Below are positions 23,329-34,120 of a stretch of 64,000 bases of DNA, one piece after another. The stretch lies in NCBI GenBank assembly GCA_018296165.2, contig JACKQL020000017.1, forward strand, positions 558,001 to 622,000, written 5' to 3'. Source of the DNA: Termitomyces sp. T153 (lineage: Eukaryota; Basidiomycota; Agaricomycetes; Agaricales; Lyophyllaceae). Each line of letters starts with the position of its first letter. Within the stretch, counting starts at the first letter, position 1. The position numbers and the translations under genes were made by a program. Under the pieces are notes generated by a model. It had not been told where the DNA came from, did no database searches, and was given only the letters and a program-made list of their open reading frames with translations.

Positions 23329-23480
23329 TGTAAGGGCAACTTCTGGAGGCTGTGGCTCAATCACACAGCTGGCAAAGGGAAATCCAAAGTCTATTCAGTA
23401 CTGTACAGTGTCTACTGGAATAACTACTCACCTAGCAAAGGGAAATCCAAAGAGAACAAGTCTGGGGATTCCCTAGGCCA
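23329..23480 (-). repeat. E1-family LTR 3'-end fragment, minus orientation
   Basis: TGTAAGGGCAACTTCTGG at 23329 is the reverse complement of the E1 LTR end, and similarity continues through the ATCCAAAGTCTATTCAG portion to about 23480. Only about 150 bp remain. Confidence 0.75.
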
Positions 23481-23817
23481 GGTGTGACACTTCAGAGGCT
23501 TCAGAAGCATGAGAAACAACTGTACAGTATGACAGAGAAAAAAGACACAAGTGATGTGTCAGCAATTGGTCAGCAGTTACATAAGCCAGTGGCAGTGTCA
23601 GAGGGGCCACACTTGTCTGAATTATTGACAGAGAATCGGTGCAGCCTGAGGGCTGAAACTAGAACCAATAGATAGGGAAAAGGAAGGAGAATAAAGGAAA
23701 ACTATAACGGAGCAAATCTGACAAGAACTGGAGAAGGAGAAGGGGAAACAAGTGAGACGTCCCCTGACACCTGCCACCACCGCCAACAACTCTGATGGGA
23801 CTTATTCAAGCACTCTG
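23481..23817. other. No gene seen; repeat filler
   Basis: Nothing recognisable lies between the E1-type LTR fragment and the next solo LTR. CTCTG at 23813-23817 is a candidate left target duplication of that LTR. Confidence 0.4.
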
Positions 23818-24853
23818 GCCATGACAAGCAAGAGAAGGTACTTATGACTATGGTACATTGTCTGCACCCACCTATAGTCTTAGCAAACTCCAATGGCCCT
23901 CTGTATCACGACCTGCTCTCTAGACCCCGACACCACCCCCAGCCCTTCCAATGCTCTGCCAAACTCCTCAACCCTCGCCCACCCTCTGCGCCCACTTCAG
24001 GCAACTCCAACACTTTCTCAGCAAACCCTGATGGTTCCTTGATCAACTCCAACACCTTCTCTGCAGTAGTTGACACATCCCCTGAATTTCCCTGGACTCC
24101 CAAGGCTTTCCCCGACCCCGGAACAATCCGCTTTCCAACTGATCCCATCAGAATGTTATCGTGGCCCGCTCCAAGATCGCACCTGACAACTGTCGACTCT
24201 GTGCAGTTCTGTTGAGCCTGCTGCCATATCCTCTGCCCTCCAGAACCACCCAGTAGTAGGTATATAAGTTGTAGAGTAACCCCTAGTACTTTAGTCTTAA
24301 TATTGCATTTACTGGTTTCCTATGTCTTGTCTTTCATCTCGTCACTGTCTCTATTTTTAGTTTCAAATCTATCTCTATTCCCTGTCTTGTCTCGCCTTGT
24401 CTCCATCTTGTCTTGACTGTGTATATTTCCTTTGTCTTCCTAAGTTCCTTTCATCTCCAATGTCAGTACAAACTCCACACGCATGCTACAACCCAAACAT
24501 TCTTACGACAACTCTGGACCTTGCTCCCCACTCGGCCCAGGAACCCCTCATGCCTTGGTGATCTCCCGTCAAACTCTGGCTCCGCCCCCATCAACTGCGA
24601 AGCCTCCACTTACCCCACATTCTATTTGTGTGCCGACAAACTTGTTCTGGCACCCATCCAGGTTCGACGACTAGTATACTTGGTCTTAGATGTCCCCAAA
24701 CCACTCCAGACTTGCTTGGACCACCCCCCTAGCTCTCCCTTGCAAGTCCCTCTGCGCCAATCCTGGATGCTTGGTTATAATTGCAGGACATCGCGTCCAC
24801 CTAGTAAGGATTTGCCAGTGTAGCTGAGCCCCTGTCATCAGCAGAACCTGACA
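23818..24853 (+). repeat. Solo LTR of the E2 family (copy C)
   Basis: From about 23880 the sequence is nearly identical to copy A (for example GACCCCGACACCACCC; end AGCAGAACCTGACA). The first 60 bp are divergent: GCCATGACAAG stands where copy 17283 has TGTCATGACCC. CTCTG occurs directly on both sides (23813-23817 and 24854-24858) and is a plausible 5-bp target duplication. The 5' boundary is therefore less certain than the 3' boundary. Confidence 0.65.
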
Positions 24854-25009
24854 CTCTGGCTGACTCTAATGCATTTCCAGCACTTCTCTTTTCCTCTCCC
24901 AAACCCTTGAAACCCTTACCCACTATTTCTAATGCCAGTATACATTACTGATTTATCACCTCAGCTTATCTGACCCACTCTGGAACATCACAATGACCCC
25001 AGGGCAGCC

Positions 25010-25650
25010 CACATTCCCATATGAGCTCTGCATCCTGGTCAAGAAAATCCACACCAGCCCAAACTCCCATCAATTAAGACCCTCTAAACCCTGCCTGCTC
25101 CTTCCACATGCAATAAAAAGAACCCACCAAAGTACAAAGCAAAGCTCTGCCTCCCATTCTTCATCAGCAAGAAGAGCTTAATGCTGCATCCAACATTTTG
25201 AAGACTCTCAACCTTGCTGGAGAACTCTTCAACCAACTTGCTGCTCACACTTTGGCCCTCTCTGCTCACCCCTAAGCAAACTCTGTTCCCAGCACCTTCT
25301 GTACCTGGACCAACCTGCCACCTCTGAGCCCTGCACTTAGAGACCCCCTCTGCATGTTAATAATGACAATCAAACCCTTTCATACATTGATGAGCCTAGA
25401 AATCCCAGCAAAAAACCTGCCCCTTGCAATGGCACCCTAGGCCCTCTCCAGAACAGACCTCCCCATTTTGACTTCTATGCTCTCCATGGAAACACACCCT
25501 CAAATGCACCCCAACTCCACCAAAACACCCCAGTTCCTCTGCACCACCCCATAGGCCCCAGAGCACCTTGACCCCTGCCAGTCCCCTTACTCAACCCTTC
25601 CACTAAAAATAACTACTTTGGACCACTGACTCCTAGAGGACCCCCAGGTC
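25010..25650 (+). pseudogene. E2-family gag fragment
   Basis: It matches E2 gag around 14240-14890; AAAATCCACACCAGCCCAAA is shared, as is the region around GCTCACAC-TTGGCCCTCTCTGC. Many substitutions and stops are present. It ends abruptly at the LTR fragment that follows, after CCCCCAGGTC. Confidence 0.65.
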
Positions 25651-26253
25651 CAGTAGACAGTATTTAAGCTGTAGAGTAATATCAGCTATAATAGTCTTGA
25701 TATTACTTATATTGTGCTCCATTTCTATCTCATCTCTAGTTTCTGTCTTGTTGTTCCAGTCTCTGTCTTCAATTTCATTTTGTTCTCATTTCTATCTTGC
25801 CTTGACTCCATCTCATCTTGTTCATCTCAGTCTTCTTTCATGTATGCCTATCATGTATGCCTAGTTTTCCTCAATTCTATTTCCATTCTGATCTTGATTC
25901 TTATCATTATAACCCTGTACCTCCTATCTAATCCTGGACCTTGCTTTATGTTTGGCTCTAGAACCCATCAACCCCTGGTCCTGCTCCCATTGCCTGTGTG
26001 ACTTAAGTAGCCCTGCCTTTTGAGTATTCATCCCTGGACATTGTATCTGACACCCCCATGTTTGCCCCTTACTATACTTAGCTCTTAGCACTCTCTGGAC
26101 TTCCCTGGACTAAGACTACTATCTCAGCTTGCCCTTGTCAGTATCTAATGTCTGGAACCCACCAGAACACAAATAATATGTGCAGGACATCATGTTTGCC
26201 TAGTAAGAACTTGTTCAGTTGAGCTGAGCTCCTATGGTCAGTGGAACCTGACA
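25651..26253 (+). repeat. E2-family LTR, 5'-truncated (copy D)
   Basis: It starts within the LTR just before the TATA-like AGTATTTAAG and runs to GGAACCTGACA at 26243-26253. The first part, including the 21-bp repeats, is missing. It is the most diverged copy and the most AT-rich. Confidence 0.65.
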
Positions 26254-26480
26254 TAATATCAAGAATCTCCCTTACCCCATTCCCATTGTCTGCATATAAC
26301 CCCATGTATCCTCCCACTGACTACCTAATCAATGTCTATGGTAGGCCAGTACCTGAAACCTATTATGCTTCATTCTATTCAACCCTGCTTACAGATTTTT
26401 ATGCTCCCCAATACTAGGCTCTAAATTAGAGCCAGGCATTCTATACTTCTTTCATCAGTCAGAAAATGCTCCTAGACTGG
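26254..26480 (+). pseudogene. E2-family 5' internal region and gag start, truncated
   Basis: TAATATCAAGA directly after the LTR is identical in position and sequence to the start of E2's internal region (13581). It weakly resembles an initiator-tRNA primer site altered by G-to-A changes. GTCTGCATATAACCCC then matches the E2 gag start, with the ATG reading TTG here. The match breaks at 26480, where an E3-type LTR begins. Confidence 0.6.
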
Positions 26481-26689
26481 TGTAACAGAACAGTCATTAC
26501 ATGTATACATATATATTATTTAATAGTTAATTACACTGATAGCATCACATGATGCTATTCCTAAAAGTATCATACTAGTACTTATGTAAGGGAGCACCTT
26601 ACTTCATACATCATAGACAGAACTATTGACTGGTTTTGACTTATAGTGTGTGAACAGTAAGCTGCACAACCCATAATGGAAACATTACA
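26481..26689 (+). repeat. E3-type LTR, left copy (209 bp)
   Basis: It starts TGTAACAG and ends GGAAACATTACA. It shares GCATCACATGATGCTA, CATAGACAGAA and CCCATAA(T/C) with the right copy. TATGTAAGGG may be the TATA region. Confidence 0.8.
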
Positions 26690-27836
26690 TTTTTTTCTAA
26701 GTCAAACAAGTGATAACTCATTTGTGAGTTGGAAACTTGAACTTCTGTAAAAGAAGTTCACTGCCACTAAATATGATCAGCATGTTAAAATTTTTGATGT
26801 GCACCTTCCACAATGGGCATAGTAGTGACTATGGAGGGGTAGGTGCTTGGGCCTAGGTCCAAGACAGACTTTGATGGAGCATTAAAGAGTGCTCTATATA
26901 GGATGTTGGATCCTGCCACATCACACCATGATGGGGGCAGGAAGAGTGCTGTGATGCCAGGAGGACTGCTCACAGTCACTCCAGTACAACTACCTGCAGG
27001 TGGTTATGAAGGCATTTTAGCAAAGGGCATGTGAGGGCCCTCTACTTGACTGTACCTGGCAGCAGAGCCAGGAGGTGCAGTGGCATTAGTAGACAAGGGG
27101 AAAACCCCTTTGTATGCACTCACAGTGCTGAGGCTAGAAGGACTCCAATCCTTCCCAATGGCCATGAAAGGCCCAATCAACTCCTCAACAGTGGGAACAT
27201 CACTAAGGAGTGGAGAAGACTCCCCATACAGGGCTCATGGGTCTGTGAAATCACAAGCTGGGCCAGTGCTGGGTATGCAAACAGCAGCTCCAGCTGCATT
27301 CATCAAAATGATACTAGAGGATGTTAGAGACACCTCTAATACAGACAGTGAAGCTCACTCAGACAACATCCTTTGTCAAAGGGTGATGGTATTCTGGCAG
27401 AGTCAGGTTGAGGTTACTAAGACCTCAACTCAGCAACATCTAGCTGCAAGAGTAGCTAAGCACATTGCAATTCAAAGATCATTGAGAGACAATATTATCC
27501 CAACTGATCCATTGAATATATGGGCCTGTACATGCTGTTTTTAGCACAGGAGGTAATGGATTACCTCCAACACAAGAAGCTGTAGGAGTTGCAGGCATTG
27601 TCTGTGATGCCATCTCTGTATATTGGGAGAGTGTATGTGCCCCCTCTGTCCCCAGTCAACAAAGTGTTGACTCTGTTGCAAGCACTGCAATAGCCTAGTG
27701 AGACACTATGTGATTATGCAGCTAGACAGGCTGTGGTGGACTGTCAATGACTGGCCACATTGGGCACAATTGTAGCACTGGACTTGACATCCACTGACAG
27801 AGAGTCAGTAATTATGGTAGAGCAACCACTGGTATT
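26690..27836 (+). pseudogene. E3 gag, 5' part up to LINE insertion
   Basis: A plus-strand ORF at 27080-27544 (KGKTPLYALTVLRLEGLQSF, then VTKTSTQQHLAARVAKHIAI) and shorter pieces fill this stretch. Near 27800-27836 the frame reads ESVIMVEQPLVLCRPG. That frame continues as GSTWRALTWED at 34121 once the LINE and one target copy are removed, so this is the gag of E3. The N-terminal part matches no domain I know. Confidence 0.5.
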
Positions 27837-28010
27837 GTGTAGACCTGGGGACCGCTTTTGATCTTAAACCACCACCTGCACACCATGGGAACTTGAGCTC
27901 GAACAGCTTGGGAGAACACAGAAGCAGAAGGGGCAGGATTAGAAGTAGATAAACACTCTTATCTTAACAATACTCTATCAAATACATCTCTTGTCAACAG
28001 ACAGGACCAA

Positions 28011-29750
28011 ATGCTGGTGAACAGTGGTGGGCCTGCAGCCAAAAACAGCAGCCAGACAGTGCAAAAGACACGAAGCACTACCAATGCAATGGAACCCCAC
28101 ACTCAGGGCCTGACCATTCAATCAGAGAAAGACACGAGGAACTGGCTATACAACAATGGACACCTTGACAGCATGGAGGACACAATCGAGATCGACATGT
28201 TGAAGGGAGTGCTACTGCAATTGGCACAAAGACACGACTTGCCAACAGAGGTAAAGAATGGGATGAGGGTGGTGGCACATGGAATGGAGTCCATGAAGGC
28301 AGGGGAGATGGAGAGGATAGTGGCGGAAACAATGGAGAGAGCGATGGAAGAGTACAGGGGAGTGCTTGAGAGCATGGCAGAGGCATCAGTGAGGACTGTG
28401 AAGGGGATGGCGGAGCAAGTGAGGGAGACGACAGAGAGGTTGGAGGAGGGGCAGATACAGGAGGACATGAGGAGACAAAGCAAGATGGGCTATGGCGAGG
28501 AAGGGGTCAGGGGAACGCAGAGGATGGGGTTGACTTTTGCAGAGGCAGCACAAAGGGCGGAGAGAGAAGACATTGTCCAGCAGGCAAACAACAAGACAAG
28601 ACAGCTACTAATTGACAACACGGAAGGAACGGGCAGGTGGAAGGAGCTCACAGAGAAGGAGCTGATAGAGAAGGCAAAGATCACAAAGGACATGATGGGC
28701 ATACAGGAGCTTGACAGCCCAAAGGTAGAATTCCTCTCTGTGAGGAAACTCAGGAATGGGGGAGTCTTGTACAAGCTAAGCTCAACAGATGCGACCAAGT
28801 GGCTAGCATGCAAAGACATATGGAAAGCATTCTTAGAGAAGTTCAGGGCAGGCACAAAGGTAAAAAAACAGGGTATTCAACGTCTTTGCAGAATTCATCC
28901 CAATCACGATGGGGGACGTACCGACCAATGGACTGGCAAGGATTGAAGAGGACAACCACCTCCAGCCAGGGGAACTGGTGACCACCAGGTGGGCTCATGC
29001 CCCACACACCAGACATGCTAACCAGAAGGTGGCACACCTTATCATTTTATGTGCGACGGAAAATGGGGCCAACAACCTCATCAGAAATGGCCTGGTCATG
29101 GAGGGAAAGAGGGTGTCGGCGCGAAAGCTGGACCAAGAACTGCAATGCTGTCTAAAGTGCCAAAGGTATGGAAAAGGCCATGTCGCTAACGAGTGTAAAC
29201 AGGAGAAGGATACGTGCAGTTTGTGTGCCAAAGAACACAGGATGAAGGACTGCAAGGAAATGGACCTGACAAAGTTTGCCTGCATCAGCTGCAAGGCAAA
29301 AGGGATCAGACATGACCACCCCTCATCAGTGAGGACCTGCCCAACCTTCATAGAGGCAAAGAACAGGCTAATCAGCAGGTCACCCAAGATGAAATATAAG
29401 TATTACCCCACTGACCAGCAATGGATCTGGGCATGGGTTGACAAGGGACAAGCAACAACACCTGGACGACATGAAGGGCGTATCAGCCTTACAGCAAGAG
29501 GGGCATTGGGGGGCTTTATAGTAAGGGGAGCTGGACAGGGTAGACTGGCAGGTGGCAAGCCAGGACAAGGCAGGGGAGCAATCACAAACAAAGATGGAAA
29601 GGAGAATAGACAAGAGGCAAGGGGGGGAGCCATCTCAGGCAAAGGGCACGCAGATGACATTGGATGCCTACCAATGGGCAGAAAGCATACTGAGCAGCTA
29701 AGTGGGAGGCAAGGAGCAATCCAAATGCCAAAGCACCCAAAGGTGGGATA
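28011..29750 (+). pseudogene. LINE ORF1 (nucleic-acid-binding), one frameshift
   Basis: ATG at 28011 opens a helical, charged N-terminal part (for example MERIVAETMERAMEEY). The frame shifts at a run of seven A at 28862-28868; dropping one A restores it. Downstream are zinc knuckles at about 29140-29350: CLKCQRYGKGHVANEC, then CSLCAKEHRMKDC, then CISC...HDHPSSVRTC. The C-terminus is basic and Gly-rich and ends at the TAA at 29748-29750. ORF1 of this LINE group binds element RNA. The homopolymer shift could also be an assembly error. Confidence 0.82.
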
Positions 29751-29802
29751 AGGAGGAGTTCAGTGCATTCATGGAATCACTGGATGAGCTCAGAAACAAA
29801 GC

Positions 29803-32800
29803 ATGACAGCTATCACCTGCGTCATCACAATGAGTGCAACAAGGGGAGAGGTAGGAGAGCAGAGGACAAGAAGGGAGAATGGACTAACTATATGACAGCA
29901 GAACCTGAACAAATTGCTAACTGCACAACACGCTGTGCTGAACACGATGGATAACACCATTGATATAATCTGTTTACAGGAACTGTACTTCGATTTCAAC
30001 AAGCAATCTAGAGCCACACAGAAATGGAGACTAGTGTACCCAAAATGACATGACGAGGTGAACTCCAGGGGAACAAGGGCAATCATGCTGGTAAACTGCA
30101 AGATAGCGACAAACAAGTGGAGGAGGCTGAATGTCAAAAGCATGGACGTCATAGGGGTAAGTGTCAAAACCGAGGGACGCATGCTGCAAATCTTCAACAT
30201 CTACAATGATTGTGGGCACTCAGGTAGCATCAGAGTGCTGGACTTCTACCTAAGGAGCAGGGAGGGACGAGAAACAAGGGGATGGAATGGGGCAGACATA
30301 TGAGTAGGCGACTTCAATAGGCACCACCCAATGTGGGATCACCCGCAGAATGGTCACCTCTTCACAAAGCAGAACCTGAATGCAGTGGAGGAGCTCATCA
30401 CAATCCTGACCCAGCACAGGATGGTCATGGCACTAAGACCAGCAGTGCCTACTCTTGAGGCAAAAAACACCAAGAACCTGACTAGACCTAACAACATATT
30501 TGTGACTGACTCTTTAATTGAGCAGATAAACAGATGTAAAACCCTGCAGAGCAAACAACTGCTGAACACCGACCACTTCCCAATCACAACGATAGTCGAC
30601 ATCATGGTAATGCGCATGGAGGGGGAGAAAACGTGGGACTTCTGGAAGGCAGACTGGAAGGAATTCGAGGAGGAGGAGTTGGGAAGGAGACTAGAGGGGG
30701 TTGGGACGATGAGGATAGAAAGGAAGGAGGAGGTGGAGGTGAGGTTGGAGAAAGTGATGGAAGCACTACAAGGAGCGGTGGAGGCAACAGTGCCGGCGAG
30801 GAGGGAGACATCATACATGAAGAGGTGGTGGACGAGGGAGTTAACAGAGATGAGAGCAAGAGCGAGGGCACTGGGCAGGGAGTTGGTGCGAGTGGAGGAG
30901 TTGCAGAACCATCCGGCGCATGAAGCATACAGAAAGGCATACAATGACTACAGCCAGGCAATCAAGGACACCAAACAGAAACATTGGAGTGAATGGCTGG
31001 AGTCAGTGGACACGAAGTCAGTATGGGATGCAAAGGACTTTGTGACTATGATGCTGTCAGATGGGGGGCAAGCAAGGATGCCAGCGTTAAAGGGGAACGT
31101 GAGCAGGGTGGAGAAAGTAGTGGAGGACAATGGAAAAAAGGCAAGGATCTTTCACAAAGCATTCTTCTATGACACGCCAGAGAAAGTGGGGATGGAGAAC
31201 ATGACAGACAGAGCGGAAGCGGCATTCAGGTGGATGCCCATTACAGACAAGGAGATACATGTGGCAATTGCAAAGCTGAAACCATACAAAGCACCTGGAC
31301 TGAGTGGCATCCCAAATGTGGTCTTGAAGCAAATGAGATATACCATTGTGCCATACCTGGGACTGATATTCCGGGCGACATTTGAGTTGAAGGTGTATCC
31401 AGAGAGGTGGAAGGTCTTCAAAACGGTAGTGCTGAGGAAGCCAGGGAAGGATGACTACAGCAACCCCAACTCATATCGACCAATAGCTCTGCTGGACACC
31501 ATTGCAAAAGTCCTGTTGTCATGCATAAAATTGAAGATGGCATACCTAGTTGAGAAAACAAACCTACTCCCAAAATGCCAGTTTAGCAGAAGGCCCGGCA
31601 AATTGACAACTGATTCAATCCACATGCTGACAGCCTTCATCAAAGGTGCATGGAGGAGAGGAAAGGAGGTGGTGGTTATATTCATGAATGTGAAGGGGGC
31701 CTTCCCAAATACAGTACCACACATAATGGTGAGTGACATGAGGAGGGGCGTTCCAGAGGAGGTGGTGAGGTGGTTTGAGAGGAAGCTGGAGGGGAGGAGG
31801 ATGGTGATTTCTTTTGACAACTACACCTCAGAAATGATCCCAGTGAACAGTGGGCTCGACCAAGGATGCAATACATCAGGCCTCTGCTACAACTTTTACA
31901 ATGCGGGTCAGATCGAAGGGGCAAAAGAGGAGGATAGAGAGCTGGCAGGGTCATTTGTGGATGATGCATATGTGGCAGCTGAGGGGAAGGACATGGAGGA
32001 GGTGGCAAGGAGAGCAGAGGACATGATGAAGAGGGATAAGGGAGCAAGCAGGTGGGCAAAGGAACACTTTTCCATCTATGAGATCAAGAAGTTCATGGGG
32101 ATGGGCTTCACAAGGAGGAGGGAGAAGGGCAGCCAAAACCAAAAGAAGACCCAGCCTGCAAGGAGACTGCGAATCACTATAGATGGGACAGCGATCAAAG
32201 TGGAAGCCTCACACAAATTCCTGGGAGTAATCCTTGACCAAGAACTACGGTTCAAAGAACACATGGCATACGCACATAGCAAGGGAACAGAGGCAGCAAT
32301 GCAGATGAAACAACTGGAAAAGGTCAATGGGGGCATAAGGGGTATGTTCATGAAGAAGCTGTATGAGGCCGTGGTAGTGCCAAGCATGCTATACGTGGCA
32401 GATGTGTGGTGCAGGCCAGATGTGGAGATTGGAGGGAAGCTGGCAAAGGGGATGAGGGGAGTCATGGAGAGGCTGGGAAGGGTCCAGAGGACGTGCGCAC
32501 TACAGATGCTGGGGGCGCTACAAATGATGCTGAATGACATGCTGGAGGCACATGCAGGACTTGTACCAATGGGCATCAGGATCAAGAAAATGTGCGTTGG
32601 CGCAGCAGCAAGGATAGCAGTCATGCCAGACATGCATCCATTATACAAGCCAGTGAGGTGAGTGGCGCAGTCCATCAGGCAGCATCGAGCATCCCTTCAT
32701 GAGATCATGAGAGCGCTAGGGGAGAAACTGGACAACATGGAGACCATAGCAATAGTGCACCACCCACCAGAATGGGAATGCCCAATAGAAGTTGACATTG

Positions 32801-33777
32801 ACAGCTCAGTTGAGGAGGTGGAGGAGAGGGAGAGGCGCAACAAGGCAAACATCACAGTATACATGGATGGATCAGGGAATAAAGGGAAAATAGGAGCAGC
32901 AGCCATGTTATACAGAGGGTTCAGGAAGGAGGTAAAGGTGATGAGGAAGTGTTTAGGATTGGAGGAGAAACACACAGTGTTTGAGGGAGAATGCGTGGGA
33001 CAGATGCTAGGGTTGGAGCTGTTGAGGCAAGAGGTGAGACAAGAAGTGAGGGCAAAGAGGAGGATGAGGGACATGACAATAGGGACAGACAACCAGGTGG
33101 GAATGCAGGCACTGGAGAATCCAGGACCAGGGACAGCAAGGTACTTAGTGGACGGGGTGCTGGAGGGAATCCAGAAGGTTTGGAAGATTGACCCATGGTT
33201 GAAGATCAGGATATACTGGACGCCGGGGCATACAGGTATACCAGGGAACAAAAGGGCAGACAGGGAAGCCAAACAGGCAGCGAGTGGAAACAAAACCAAG
33301 ACCTCAGGGATTCCAATCTTGAGGAAACTACTGAAAGTGTCCAGAGCAGCAATCCTAGCAGTGCACAAAAAGCAATGGAGGCAGGAGACTAAGACGATCA
33401 TACAAAACTCACCCAGGTTCGACAGGCTGAAAGCCATCGACCCAGAGATGCCCAGGACAAAGACCATAATACAGACCCTGGCCAGTCTGCCAAGAAAACA
33501 TGTGTCGCTACTCATCCAATTACACACAGAACACTGCCCGCTCAATCAATATCTGCACAAATTCAATGAGGTCGACTCACCGGTGTGCACTGCATGCAAC
33601 AGAGACATGGAGACAGTAGAGCACTACCTGGTTGCTTGCCAGGCATACGAGGCACCAGGAAGGGAGCTCTATGACACCATTGCCCCAGGACCAGACATTG
33701 TGCACAGGCTACTGAGCAATCCCAAAGCAACAAAAGCCCTATTCAAGTATATCAACCGCACAAGGAAATTTGAATGA
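29803..33777 (+). pseudogene. LINE ORF2: endonuclease, RT, RNase H, CCHC
   Basis: One frame from ATG 29803 to the TGA at 33775-33777, broken by TGA at 29893, 30046, 30301 and 32659. Endonuclease: IICLQELYFDFN, VGDFNRHHPMWD, then NTDHFPI. RT: IAKLKPYKAPGLSGIPNVVL near 31266-31320; IFMNVKGAFPN near 31680, where the first catalytic Asp reads Asn; an intact SFVDDAYVAA near 31955. RNase H: VYMDGSG near 32860, TVFEGEC near 32980, GTDNQ near 33085 and YWTPGHTGIPGN near 33215, so all catalytic positions are kept. The tail is CTACNRDMETVEHYLVAC near 33590. The changed RT Asp would block polymerisation. Confidence 0.88.
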
Positions 33778-34120
33778 CCATATGGAGACCTAACAGTCAC
33801 TGAGAATGCCAAGAACACCAAGCCAAAGAAAAGGAAAAAACTGAGACACTAGTGCCAACACAGGAACAGAGAAGACATCTTCTCGAACACCTACTAATAC
33901 ATCTACTTTACCTTAGGCACGCCTCCTAAAGGCATAATATGGACTGCAGCCCATCATCCAGGTATAAACTGGCCACCACATCAGCAGGAGCCAATGTTAT
34001 TACAGAAGATTGCAGTAGACAGGACAGATACATAGGCAACACACGTACAGTAGAACCCAACATAGGGCATAGCCCCAGTGGGTATAGGATACAAAACAAA
34101 AAAAAATGGTGTAGACCTGG

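Larger units (their letters stand above)
27849..34108 (+). mobile_element. Near full-length Tad1/I-like LINE inserted in E3 gag
   Basis: It is flanked by the 12-bp duplication GTGTAGACCTGG at 27837-27848 and 34109-34120. It ends in an A-rich tail (CAAAACAAAAAAAAATG). It carries two ORFs: ORF1 with CCHC knuckles, and ORF2 with an AP-like endonuclease, RT, RNase H and a C-terminal CCHC motif. It is the best preserved element in the window; damage is one frameshift in ORF1 and four TGA stops in ORF2. The non-LTR structure, A-rich 3' tail and variable-length target copy fit target-primed reverse transcription. Confidence 0.92.

Noticed and set aside
28078..33545. Many minus-strand ORFs over the LINE, up to 282 codons
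   Set aside because: They are antisense shadows of purine-rich LINE ORF1 and ORF2 and show no domain.
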